DNA of 7,549 bases, from NCBI GenBank assembly GCA_020025345.1, contig JAHHSH010000074.1:1-7549 (forward strand). The letters run 5' to 3'. Each line of letters opens with the position of its first letter. Position 1 is the first letter of the stretch. The notes beneath the pieces were generated by a model. The model saw nothing but the letters and a program-made list of their open reading frames with translations, ran no database searches and was not told the DNA's origin. Source of the stretch: Oscillospiraceae bacterium (GTDB taxonomy: Bacteria > Bacillota > Clostridia > Oscillospirales > Oscillospiraceae). Position numbers and translations under genes: made by a program. Below, one piece after another: positions 1 through 5,838 of the stretch.

Positions 1-634
1 CAAGACCGCGGGAAACGGAGGTGGCATACGCCCGAAACTCCTGTCCCAACCGCACCGGAACGGCATCCTGCAGCTGTGTCCGCCCCATCTTTAAGATGGG
101 ATCAAACTCCACAGCCTTCCGGTCCAGTTCCGTGCGCAGCAAAATCAGTTCCTTCTCCAGCCGCCGCATCAGCACCAGTGTCGTCATCTTCCCGGCCGTA
201 GGAATCACGTCATTGGTAGACTGTCCGCAGTTCACATGGTCGTTGGGATGCACCAGTGAATAGTCACCCAGCTTCCCACCCAGATGGGCAATCGCCACAT
301 TGGCAATCACCTCGTTAGCATTCATATTCATAGAAGTACCGGCGCCGCCCTGCATGGGGTCTACAATGAACTGGTCATGGTACTCCCCCTCTGCAATCCG
401 ATCACAGGCCCAGGAGATAGCATCTGCCCGCTCCCAGTCCAACACACCTGCCCGTGCATTCGCCACGGCACAGGCCTTTTTCAAAATTGCAAGGCTGCGA
501 ATCATCTCACTGTGCATTCTGCTTCCGGTAATGGAAAAATTCTCCAATGCCCGAAGGGATTGAACGCCATAGTAGGCGTCGGCCGGGATCTCTTTTTCAC
601 CGATGGAATCCCGTTCGATGCGTGTCTGCTCCAT
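1..634 (-). CDS. aspA: Aspartate ammonia-lyase (aspartase), N-terminal part, cut by window edge
   Basis: Cytosolic enzyme of the aspartase/fumarase superfamily that reversibly converts L-aspartate to fumarate and ammonia. The 211 codons seen show superfamily motifs in order: an N-terminal TRIERDSIGEKEIPADAYYG stretch (residues 4-22), GGAGTSMNMNANE (96-108), HPNDHVNCGQSTND (129-142) and GRTQLQDAVP (184-193). The GGAGTS form points to aspartase; fumarase C normally has SGTQTN there. The family is about 460-480 residues, so more than half of the protein, including the catalytic-serine loop (GSSxMPxKxN), lies outside the window. The ATG at 634-632 has a strong AAGGAG ribosome binding site at 650-645. 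The gene is divergent from nadA across a 276-bp control region and has its own promoter. AspA consumes the substrate of NadB and produces fumarate, which NadB can reduce. A fumarase-like or argininosuccinate-lyase-like paralogue is less likely. Confidence 0.9.
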   Translation of the reverse strand, partial: MEQTRIERDSIGEKEIPADAYYGVQSLRALENFSITGSRMHSEMIRSLAILKKACAVANARAGVLDWERADAISWACDRIAEGEYHDQFIVDPMQGGAGTSMNMNANEVIANVAIAHLGGKLGDYSLVHPNDHVNCGQSTNDVIPTAGKMTTLVLMRRLEKELILLRTELDRKAVEFDPILKMGRTQLQDAVPVRLGQEFRAYATSVSRGL

Positions 635-680
635 AGTAAATTTGCTCCTTAAAGCTGCGGCGCACTCTCCGATTTCACGG

Positions 681-696
681 TTGACACCTGTTGTAT
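681..696. promoter_or_regulatory. Possible NiaR-like half site in the aspA leader
   Basis: The plus-strand sequence TTGACACCTGTTGTA resembles the repeat over the nadA -35 (TTGTCATATGTCTAC), sharing TTG-CA--TGT. It lies downstream of the predicted aspA transcription start, where a bound repressor could block elongation. Only one copy is seen and the match is short, so this is a tentative call. Confidence 0.3.
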
Positions 697-737
697 CTGC
701 AGAATCGCCGTTTTTTCGTAATTCGTTATTTGGTGGC

Positions 738-766
738 AGTATATCACTATAATCCTCACTTTTCAA
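738..766 (-). promoter_or_regulatory. Sigma-A type promoter of aspA
   Basis: Read on the minus strand, a TTGAAA -35 element (766-761) is followed after 17 bases by a TATACT -10 element (743-738). Transcription would start near 731, leaving a leader of roughly 95 bases before the aspA ATG. The -35 element sits inside an imperfect dyad (CACTT-TTC-AAGTG, 757-769). Confidence 0.65.
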
Positions 767-805
767 GTGTTTTCATTAATTAAAAGTAATAAAAATAAAT
801 ATTGT

Positions 806-827
806 ACATATGTCTTGTCATATGTCT
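806..827. promoter_or_regulatory. Candidate NiaR operator: tandem repeats over the nadA -35
   Basis: Two identical copies of CATATGTCT start at 807 and 819, a 12-bp period close to one helical turn. They bracket and overlap the TTGTCA -35 of the nadA promoter, and each contains a (A/T)CATATGT core. A niaR gene ends the same operon, and NiaR (YrxA) is known to repress nad genes in Firmicutes, so this is the natural operator candidate. The direct repeat is seen; binding by NiaR is inferred. Confidence 0.55.
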
Positions 828-843
828 ACTTTTGTGCTATACT
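815..843 (+). promoter_or_regulatory. Sigma-A type promoter of the nadABC-niaR operon
   Basis: TTGTCA (815-820) and TATACT (838-843) are separated by 17 bases, close to the sigma-A consensus. Transcription would start near 850, giving a leader of about 60 bases. The -35 is embedded in the CATATGTCT repeats, as expected for a promoter repressed by a protein blocking RNA polymerase. Confidence 0.75.
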
Positions 844-880
844 GTCATAGCGTATATGAAAGAGCGCAAATTTAGTGTAG

Positions 881-896
881 CCGCGCAGCTGCGCGG
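881..896 (+). repeat. Perfect GC palindrome in the nadA leader
   Basis: CCGCGCAGCTGCGCGG is a perfect 16-bp palindrome. In RNA it can form a six-base-pair GC stem with an AGCU loop, ending only six bases before the weak GAGG ribosome binding site (903-906) of nadA. It has no U tract, so it is not a terminator. It could modulate translation initiation or RNA stability, or be a protein-binding dyad; the role is unknown. Confidence 0.6.
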
Positions 897-910
897 GAAT
901 CGAGGACGAT

Positions 911-1816
911 ATGACTAAACAGGAGGAAATCGCAAAGCTGAAAGCGGAGAAGGATGCCGTGATCCTGGCCCACTACTATGTAGATCCTGCCGTGCAGGAG
1001 GTTGCGGATTACATTGGTGACTCCTTCTATCTCAGCAAGCTGGCGCAGGGGCTCACCAACTCCACCATCGTTTTTTGCGGCGTAAACTTCATGGGAGAAA
1101 GCGGCAAACTCCTCTCCCCCACGAAAAAGGTATTGATGCCGGACTTCCACGCCGACTGTCCTATGGCGCACATGGTTCGCAAGGAGGATGTGGAGCGCTA
1201 TCGTCAGGAATACCCCGATCTGGCTGTGGTCTGCTACATCAACTCCACGGCGGAGATCAAGACCTGGTCGGATGTATGCGTCACCTCCGCTAATGCGGTG
1301 AAGGTGGTTCGCGGACTGCCCAATCGCGATATTCTCTTTATTCCCGATCAGAATCTGGGACAGTATGTAGCTCAGCAGGTTCCGGAGAAGAACGTGATGG
1401 TAGTAGACGGTTACTGCCCCATTCACAATGTGATTTCTGCCGACGAGCTACGTGAGCTGAAGCAGGCCCACCCGAAAGCCGAGATACTGGTTCATCCTGA
1501 ATGTCCCAAGAACGTCCGGGAGATGGCCGACTTCATCGGCTCCACCTCCGGCATCATCAAATATGCCACGGAGAACGAGGGTCAGGAATTCATCGTTGCT
1601 ACCGAAGCAGGCGTCAGCTATGAGCTGCAAAAGAAGAATCCCAACAAGACCTTCTACTTCCCCAAGACCACACCGATCTGCCCGGATATGAAAACCATCA
1701 CACTGGATAAAATCATCCATGTCCTGGAAACCGGTGAAAATCAAGCCAATCTCTCCGCCGAGGTGGCAGCCACTGCAAAGCTGCCTCTGGAGCGGATGCT
1801 GGAACTTTCTAAATAA
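911..1816 (+). CDS. nadA: Quinolinate synthase NadA
   Basis: Condenses iminoaspartate with dihydroxyacetone phosphate to quinolinate, using an oxygen-sensitive [4Fe-4S] cluster in the cytosol. The 301 residues match the compact NadA form of about 300 residues. C83, C169 and C257 have the spacing known for the cluster ligands (86 and 88 residues apart, against 87 and 86 in Thermotoga NadA). Other family motifs are LAHYY (19-23), VADYIGDS (31-38), the CVTSANAV region (123-130), HPEC (195-198) and ICPDMKTITL (256-265). Four further cysteines (56, 108, 123, 198) lie elsewhere. The ATG at 911 follows a modest GAGG site with only five bases of spacing, immediately after a GC palindrome. First gene of the operon; nadB starts 19 bases after its stop. 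Confidence 0.97.
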   Translation: MTKQEEIAKLKAEKDAVILAHYYVDPAVQEVADYIGDSFYLSKLAQGLTNSTIVFCGVNFMGESGKLLSPTKKVLMPDFHADCPMAHMVRKEDVERYRQEYPDLAVVCYINSTAEIKTWSDVCVTSANAVKVVRGLPNRDILFIPDQNLGQYVAQQVPEKNVMVVDGYCPIHNVISADELRELKQAHPKAEILVHPECPKNVREMADFIGSTSGIIKYATENEGQEFIVATEAGVSYELQKKNPNKTFYFPKTTPICPDMKTITLDKIIHVLETGENQANLSAEVAATAKLPLERMLELSK

Positions 1817-1835
1817 ATAAGAGGCGAATGAAATC

Positions 1836-3020
1836 ATGAAAGAACTTACATACGATACAGTGATTGCAGGCTGCGGCGTGGGCGGACTTTTCACCGCCCT
1901 GCATCTGCCCCGCGAGCAGCGAGTCTTGATGATCAGCAAGGAGGATGTGGAGAGCTGCAACTCCATGCTGGCACAAGGCGGTATCTGCGTTTTGCTGAAC
2001 GATGCCGACTACGATGACTATTTCGAGGACACCATGCGGGCCGGCCACTACGAGAACCGCAAGGAGAGCGTGGACATCATGCTCCGTTCCAGCCGCAGTG
2101 TCATCAACCAGCTGCTGGACTGGGGCGTAGACTTCGCCCGGAACAGCGACGGCAGCCTTGCCTACACCCGTGAGGGTGCCCACTCCCGTCCCCGCATCTG
2201 CTTCCACGAGGATACCACCGGCAAGGAGATCACCACCAAGCTCCGTCAGGCCGTGGAGAAACTGCCCAACGTGGAGATCATGGAGTACACCACCATGAAG
2301 GACATTCTGGTGGAAAATGGCGTCTGCACCGGTATGATTGCCGAGACGAAGGACGGCGAGGAGCTGCACATCCACGCCCATGACACGGTGATGGCTACCG
2401 GCGGTATCGGCGGTCGGTATGAGCACTCCACCAACTTCCGCTGCCTCACCGGCGATGCACTGGACATTTCGGAAAAGCACGGCATTGAGTTGGAGCATCT
2501 GGACTATGTGCAGATCCATCCCACTGTCCTCTACAGCGAAAAGCCCGGTCGTCGTTTCTTGATTTCCGAGTCCACCCGCGGCGAGGGTGCTGTTCTGCTC
2601 AACAGCAAGGGCGAGCGGTTTGTGAATGAACTGCTGCCTCGCGATGTGGTGGCGCAGGCCATCTTCGACGAGATGGAAAAAGAGGGCAGCAAGCACGTCT
2701 GGCTCTCCTTTGCCGCCATTCCCGAAGAGGAGATTCGCAGCCACTTCCCCAACATTCTGGCCACCTGCCTGGAAGAGGGATACGACATCACCAAGGAGCC
2801 GATTCCCGTGGTGCCTGCCCAGCACTATTTCATGGGCGGCGTCCATGTGGACAGCAACTCCCAGACCACCATGGAGCACCTCTACGCCGTGGGCGAAACC
2901 AGCTGCAACGGCGTGCACGGCAAGAATCGTCTTGCCAGCAACAGCCTGCTGGAGAGCATGGTGTTCGCAGAGCGTGCCGCCAACCACATCGTACAACAGC
3001 GAAAGGATGAGGAAGTATGA
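1836..3020 (+). CDS. nadB: L-aspartate oxidase NadB, short form
   Basis: FAD enzyme that oxidises L-aspartate to iminoaspartate for NadA; in anaerobes fumarate can serve as electron acceptor. The protein shows a GCGVGG dinucleotide-binding loop (12-17), SMLAQGGI (43-50), REGAHS (112-117), ATGGIGG (187-193), GDALDIS (206-212) and the C-terminal FAD motif NRLASNSLLES (364-374). E113, R269, H330 and R365 align with E. coli E121, R290, H351 and R386; the last three keep a constant offset of 21, so the active site looks intact and aspartate-specific, not a fumarate reductase. At 394 residues it lacks the C-terminal helical domain of the roughly 540-residue E. coli enzyme, apparently a natural short form because the frame ends cleanly in an ATGA overlap with nadC. 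The ATG at 1836 follows an AGAGG site at 1820-1824. Confidence 0.95.
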   Translation: MKELTYDTVIAGCGVGGLFTALHLPREQRVLMISKEDVESCNSMLAQGGICVLLNDADYDDYFEDTMRAGHYENRKESVDIMLRSSRSVINQLLDWGVDFARNSDGSLAYTREGAHSRPRICFHEDTTGKEITTKLRQAVEKLPNVEIMEYTTMKDILVENGVCTGMIAETKDGEELHIHAHDTVMATGGIGGRYEHSTNFRCLTGDALDISEKHGIELEHLDYVQIHPTVLYSEKPGRRFLISESTRGEGAVLLNSKGERFVNELLPRDVVAQAIFDEMEKEGSKHVWLSFAAIPEEEIRSHFPNILATCLEEGYDITKEPIPVVPAQHYFMGGVHVDSNSQTTMEHLYAVGETSCNGVHGKNRLASNSLLESMVFAERAANHIVQQRKDEEV

Positions 3021-3871
3021 ACCCCATTACCATGCAGCTTGTAGCGGATAAGTACATCCGGCTTGCCTTGGAGGAGGACATCAACAGCGAAGATGTCAGC
3101 ACCAATGCGGTAATGCCCGAGGCCAAGCCCGGCGAGGTGGATCTCATCTGCAAAGAGGACGGCATCATTGCCGGTCTTCCCGTCTTTGCGCGTACTTTCC
3201 AGCTGCTTGACCCCGAGACAAAAGTGGAGTGCTCCGTCAAGGACGGTGACGCTGTTACCAAGGGGCAGCATCTGGCCACGGTAAAGGGTGACATCCGCGT
3301 ACTTCTGTCCGGTGAGCGGACAGCGCTGAACTATTTGCAGCGCCTCAGCGGCATCGCCACCTATACCCGGTCTGTGGCGAAGCTTCTCGAGGGCACCAAG
3401 ACCACGCTGCTGGATACCCGCAAGACCACGCCCTGTATGCGTATTTTTGAGAAATACGCCGTGCGCATGGGCGGCGGTTCCAACCATCGCTACAACCTCT
3501 CCGACGGCGTTATGCTGAAGGATAACCATATCAACGCCGCCGGCGGCGTGAAAGAAGCCATTGCGGCCGCCAGAGCCTATGCTCCTTTCGTTCGTAAGAT
3601 TGAGGTGGAGACAGAGACATTGGAGATGGTGCGCGAGGCCGTGGAAGCCGGTGCCGACATCATCATGCTGGACAATATGACCACCGAGCAGATGGCAGAG
3701 GCCATCGCCATCATTGATGGCCGCGCCCAGACGGAGTGCTCCGGCAATATCACCCGGGAAAACATTCGGAAAATCACCGATTTGGGTGTGGACTTCGTGT
3801 CCAGCGGTGCGCTGACGCACTCCGCGCCGATTTTGGACTTGAGCCTAAAACATCTGCGTGTGGTCGAATAA
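3017..3871 (+). CDS. nadC: Quinolinate phosphoribosyltransferase (decarboxylating) NadC
   Basis: Transfers the phosphoribosyl group of PRPP to quinolinate with loss of CO2, giving nicotinate mononucleotide, the last step of the de novo branch. The 284-residue length is typical. Motifs seen are GERTALN (99-105), DTRKTTP (133-139), GGGSNHR (152-158), KDNH (168-171), EVE (196-198), LDNM (218-221), the ECSGNI strand (240-245) and SSGALTHS (262-269), covering the basic quinolinate/PRPP pocket and the acidic metal-binding positions. C140 and C241 occupy places where other family members more often have G or N, and A or V; these look like neutral variation. Its ATG overlaps the nadB stop (ATGA, 3017-3020), which implies translational coupling; a GAGGAAG stretch lies just upstream. 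M6 is a possible later start but has worse spacing. Confidence 0.97.
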   Translation: MNPITMQLVADKYIRLALEEDINSEDVSTNAVMPEAKPGEVDLICKEDGIIAGLPVFARTFQLLDPETKVECSVKDGDAVTKGQHLATVKGDIRVLLSGERTALNYLQRLSGIATYTRSVAKLLEGTKTTLLDTRKTTPCMRIFEKYAVRMGGGSNHRYNLSDGVMLKDNHINAAGGVKEAIAAARAYAPFVRKIEVETETLEMVREAVEAGADIIMLDNMTTEQMAEAIAIIDGRAQTECSGNITRENIRKITDLGVDFVSSGALTHSAPILDLSLKHLRVVE

Positions 3872-3896
3872 GCTGCCATTGCAAAAAATTTATGAA

Positions 3897-3902
3897 AAGG
3901 AG
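3897..3902 (+). promoter_or_regulatory. Ribosome binding site that fixes the niaR start at 3911
   Basis: AAGGAG lies eight bases before ATG 3911. The in-frame GTG at 3902 overlaps the last base of this site and so cannot be the start it serves. Confidence 0.85.
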
Positions 3903-3910
3903 TGGGTGAC

Positions 3911-4456
3911 ATGGAGCTTGAACTAACCGGCGCCGAGCGTCGAAAAAAAATCATCGAAATGATGCAGGGCAGTCAAACACCGCTGTCCGGTACCACTTTA
4001 GGTAAAGCCACCGGCGTGAGCCGTCAAGTGGTGGTACAGGACATTGCCCTTCTGCGTGCAGAGGGTCATCCGATTTTGGCAACTACCCGCGGCTATCTTC
4101 TGGGGCGTCCCTCCGATGTGACCCGCCTCATCAAGGTTTGCCACACCACTGAACAGACGGAAGAGGAACTGAACACTGTGGTGGATCTGGGCGGCTGCGT
4201 GGTAGATGTCGTCGTCAACCACCGCGCTTACGGCAAATTGACCGCCGCCTTGAATATCCGCAACCGACAGGATGTTCAGGTATTTATGGAGCAGATTCGC
4301 ACCGGCAAATCCTCTCCCCTGCTCAACATCACCTCCGGCTACCACTTCCACCACATTTCGGCGGATCGTCCGGAGACACTGGATGCCATTGAAGCACGCC
4401 TGCATGAAAAGGGATTCCTTGCAGAAATCCTCCCATATGAGCGAGGTAACGTATAG
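3911..4456 (+). CDS. niaR: Niacin-responsive transcriptional repressor NiaR (YrxA family)
   Basis: DNA-binding repressor of NAD biosynthesis genes that responds to niacin. The 181 residues carry an N-terminal winged helix (HTH_11 type, about residues 5-65, recognition region GVSRQVVVQDIALLR at 35-49) and a C-terminal 3H domain (about 72-170). H78, E86, H145 and H147 have the spacing of the metal ligands known in the Thermotoga maritima homologue (H79, E87, H144, H146), and H104 is also present, so metal binding is probably intact. The longer frame from GTG 3902 is rejected because that codon overlaps the ribosome binding site. It lies 39 bases after nadC with no terminator between, so it is the last gene of the nad operon and would repress its own synthesis. 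No niacin transporter gene is seen here. Confidence 0.93.
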   Translation: MELELTGAERRKKIIEMMQGSQTPLSGTTLGKATGVSRQVVVQDIALLRAEGHPILATTRGYLLGRPSDVTRLIKVCHTTEQTEEELNTVVDLGGCVVDVVVNHRAYGKLTAALNIRNRQDVQVFMEQIRTGKSSPLLNITSGYHFHHISADRPETLDAIEARLHEKGFLAEILPYERGNV

Positions 4457-4552
4457 TTCGCAGTAAAACTCCCGATATTATATGTAATGTGATATTGCTT
4501 TACTCTTCCCTATTTTATTGGTTTTTCTTGTTTTACGTATTTCCCTCAATTG

Positions 4553-4606
4553 AAAGGCAATGCTATATCAGTGTCCTTCGCTGCGATAGCATTGCCTTTT
4601 CTTTTT
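4553..4606 (+). terminator. Rho-independent terminator of the nadABC-niaR operon
   Basis: A 14-base-pair perfect stem (4553-4566 with 4586-4599, AAAGGCAATGCTAT with its complement) is extended by a weaker inner CAGTG/CGCTG pairing and followed by TCTTTTT (4600-4606). It lies 96 bases after the niaR stop, so the operon has a U-rich 3' untranslated stretch. The opposite strand lacks a good T run, so it acts mainly on the plus strand. Confidence 0.88.
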
Positions 4607-4728
4607 ACCACTTTCCTGCTTTATTGAAGCCCTGTCTTTTCACCCTACATCTTTCGCACCGTAAGCGATGCCACACGGACACCCATGACTTGCCCTTCTG
4701 TCTCGCCATATTTTTCTATAATCGCCAC

Positions 4729-4756
4729 TTGCAATTGCGATAAGATTTGTTATAAT
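4729..4756 (+). promoter_or_regulatory. Promoter of the LysR-family gene
   Basis: TTGCAA (4729-4734) and TATAAT (4751-4756) are 16 bases apart. Transcription would start near 4763, about 46 bases before the ATG. The -35 overlaps the palindrome GCAATTGC (4731-4738). Confidence 0.65.
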
Positions 4757-4764
4757 TATGAGAG

Positions 4765-4777
4765 ATAGAAGTTCTAT
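4765..4777. promoter_or_regulatory. Inverted repeat at the LysR gene start of transcription
   Basis: ATAGAA-G-TTCTAT is a six-base inverted repeat around a single G, lying at about +3 to +15 of the predicted transcript. LysR proteins often repress their own gene by binding a dyad, usually containing T-N11-A; this dyad is more compact (T-N9-A), so autoregulation is only a possibility. Confidence 0.35.
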
Positions 4778-4808
4778 TAATAATAACACTTACTAATCGA
4801 GGTGCCCT

Positions 4809-5708
4809 ATGTCCGTTAAACTGGAGCTGTACAAAGTATTCAAGGAAGTGGCCGAGGCAGGCAATATTACTGCCGCTGCGCAGGCGCTTTTTATCTCCCA
4901 GTCCGCCGTCAGTCAGTCCATCAAACAGTTGGAATCCGAGCTGCACACGCGTCTGTTCGCCCGTAATTCCCGTGGTGTCACGCTGACCGGCGAGGGTAAG
5001 ATGCTCTATGAATACGTCCGCAGCGCCATGGGCCTTTTGGAGACCGGCGAGGAAAAACTGGCCCAGACCCGTGAGTTGCAGATGGGACAGCTGACCATCG
5101 GCGCCAGCGATACCGTAACCAGCCAGTTTTTGCTGCCCTATCTGGACAGCTTCCACCGTCAGTATCCCGCTATCCACATCCAGATCGTCAGCGGCCGCAG
5201 CTATAAGGTGCTGGGGCTCCTGCAATCCGGTAAGGTCGACATCGCCTTTGCCAGTACACCTCAGGAGTGCTCCTCTATCGAGACCCATCCCTGCTTTAAG
5301 ACCCACTCTGTCTTTATCGCCTCCAAGGACTACAACTGCGACTTTGACCATGTGTATACCTTGGAAGAGATTTCCCAGTTCCCGCTGATCCTGCTGGAGA
5401 AAAAAGCCTCCTCCCGCCTCTTTCTGGAGAAATTCTTCCTGCAAAACGGGCTGCATCTGCACCCGGAGATCGAGCTGGGCGCCCGTAGTCTGCTGGTGGA
5501 TTTGGCCCGGATTGGCTTTGGTGTGGCCGGTGTCACCCGGGAATTTGTCAGCAAGGAACTGGAGAGCGGTGAAATGCTGGAGCTGAAAACCTCTTTTGAG
5601 ATCCCGGCCCGCAGCGTGGATATGTGCGTGCTGCGGGATGTCCCCATGACTGCTGCAGCACAGCGCTTTGCCGACTTTATCAGAGAGAGCGTTGTTCTAG
5701 TGCAGTAA
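4809..5708 (+). CDS. LysR-family transcriptional regulator, target unknown
   Basis: Cytosolic DNA-binding regulator of 299 residues, the usual LysR length. The N-terminal winged helix-turn-helix spans about residues 3-62, with the helix pair in GNITAAAQALFISQSAVSQS (18-37) and the wing at RNSRGVTLT (52-60). A linker helix follows, then the periplasmic-binding-protein-like effector domain from about 92 (QLTIGASDT) to 295. The HTH is of the common Firmicute type related to CysL/YwfK-like regulators, but the effector domain does not reveal a ligand to me. The ATG follows a GAGG site at 4799-4802. It has its own promoter and terminator, so it is monocistronic; neighbours deal with NAD and purines, yet no divergent partner gene, the usual LysR target, is present. 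Adjacent xpt is a possible but unsupported target. Confidence 0.93.
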   Translation: MSVKLELYKVFKEVAEAGNITAAAQALFISQSAVSQSIKQLESELHTRLFARNSRGVTLTGEGKMLYEYVRSAMGLLETGEEKLAQTRELQMGQLTIGASDTVTSQFLLPYLDSFHRQYPAIHIQIVSGRSYKVLGLLQSGKVDIAFASTPQECSSIETHPCFKTHSVFIASKDYNCDFDHVYTLEEISQFPLILLEKKASSRLFLEKFFLQNGLHLHPEIELGARSLLVDLARIGFGVAGVTREFVSKELESGEMLELKTSFEIPARSVDMCVLRDVPMTAAAQRFADFIRESVVLVQ

Positions 5709-5724
5709 TTCGGGCATCATGCAT

Positions 5725-5786
5725 TAAAAAAACAAAAAGCAAGAGGAATTTGTCGTATTTTCGGCGGATTGCCTCTTGTTTTTTTT
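5725..5786 (+). terminator. Rho-independent terminator after the LysR gene
   Basis: CAAGAGG (5740-5746) pairs with CCTCTTG (5772-5778); inside, AATTTGTCG and CGGCGGATT pair further with several G-U pairs and one bulged G, closing on a TATTTT loop. Eight T residues follow (5779-5786) and an A-rich run precedes (5725-5738), so it could also terminate minus-strand transcription. It lies between the LysR gene and xpt and separates their transcription. Confidence 0.85.
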
Positions 5787-5804
5787 CTTAAAATCGTGCA
5801 TTAT
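5776..5804 (+). promoter_or_regulatory. Weak candidate promoter for xpt
   Basis: TTGTTT (5776-5781) and CATTAT (5799-5804) are 17 bases apart, downstream of the terminator stem. Start would be near 5811, giving a leader of only about 25 bases, too short for a purine riboswitch. The match is poor and the true promoter may differ. Confidence 0.3.
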
Positions 5805-5820
5805 GGAAACAATAAAACAA

Positions 5821-5838
5821 AAGGAGTGAGATGTTTTG
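5821..5838 (+). promoter_or_regulatory. Ribosome binding site and TTG start of xpt
   Basis: AAGGAG at 5821-5826 is nine bases before TTG 5836. An in-frame TGA at 5827-5829 rules out any start further upstream, and the nearby ATG at 5831 is in another frame, so TTG is the only start that keeps the conserved N-terminus. Confidence 0.85.

Larger units (their letters stand above)
4457..4808. other. Intergenic stretch between niaR and the LysR gene
   Basis: This 352-bp gap holds the operon terminator (4553-4606), then about 120 bp with no recognised gene, then the LysR promoter and a small dyad. A plus-strand frame at 4489-4743 runs straight through the terminator and is dismissed. On the minus strand a 29-codon frame (4734-4645, TTG start) reads as an ordinary-looking peptide but has no ribosome binding site; it is unexplained, perhaps chance or a gene remnant. 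Confidence 0.6.

Noticed and set aside
1..652. Plus-strand frames at 21-263, 284-652 and 300-563
   Set aside because: All are antisense to the aspA reading frame, which shows conserved aspartase motifs.
1828..1839. Tiny ATG-AAA-TCA-TGA frame whose stop overlaps the nadB start
   Set aside because: Its ATG is only three bases from the ribosome binding site, and such short frames arise easily by chance; translational coupling through it is conceivable but unsupported.
1809..2996. 395-codon minus-strand frame antisense to nadB
   Set aside because: It mirrors nadB codon for codon on the opposite strand and reads as low-complexity His/Val/Ala/Gly-rich sequence; the plus strand encodes a complete, motif-rich NadB.
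3902..3910. GTG start giving a three-residue longer NiaR
   Set aside because: The GTG overlaps the AAGGAG site; ATG 3911 has the correct eight-base spacing.
4489..4743. 84-codon plus-strand frame after niaR
   Set aside because: It runs through the terminator hairpin at 4553-4606, is rich in Phe/Tyr/Cys/His as expected from T-rich DNA, and has no ribosome binding site.
4716..5462. 248-codon minus-strand frame
   Set aside because: It is antisense to the LysR gene, whose own frame is complete and carries a clear HTH and effector domain.
5831..5833. ATG near the xpt start
   Set aside because: It is in a different frame from the Xpt protein and only four bases from the ribosome binding site.
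5709..5835. Guanine riboswitch with attenuator before xpt
   Set aside because: The hairpin is a plain terminator just after the LysR gene; the three-way junction core and loop sequences of purine riboswitches are not seen.
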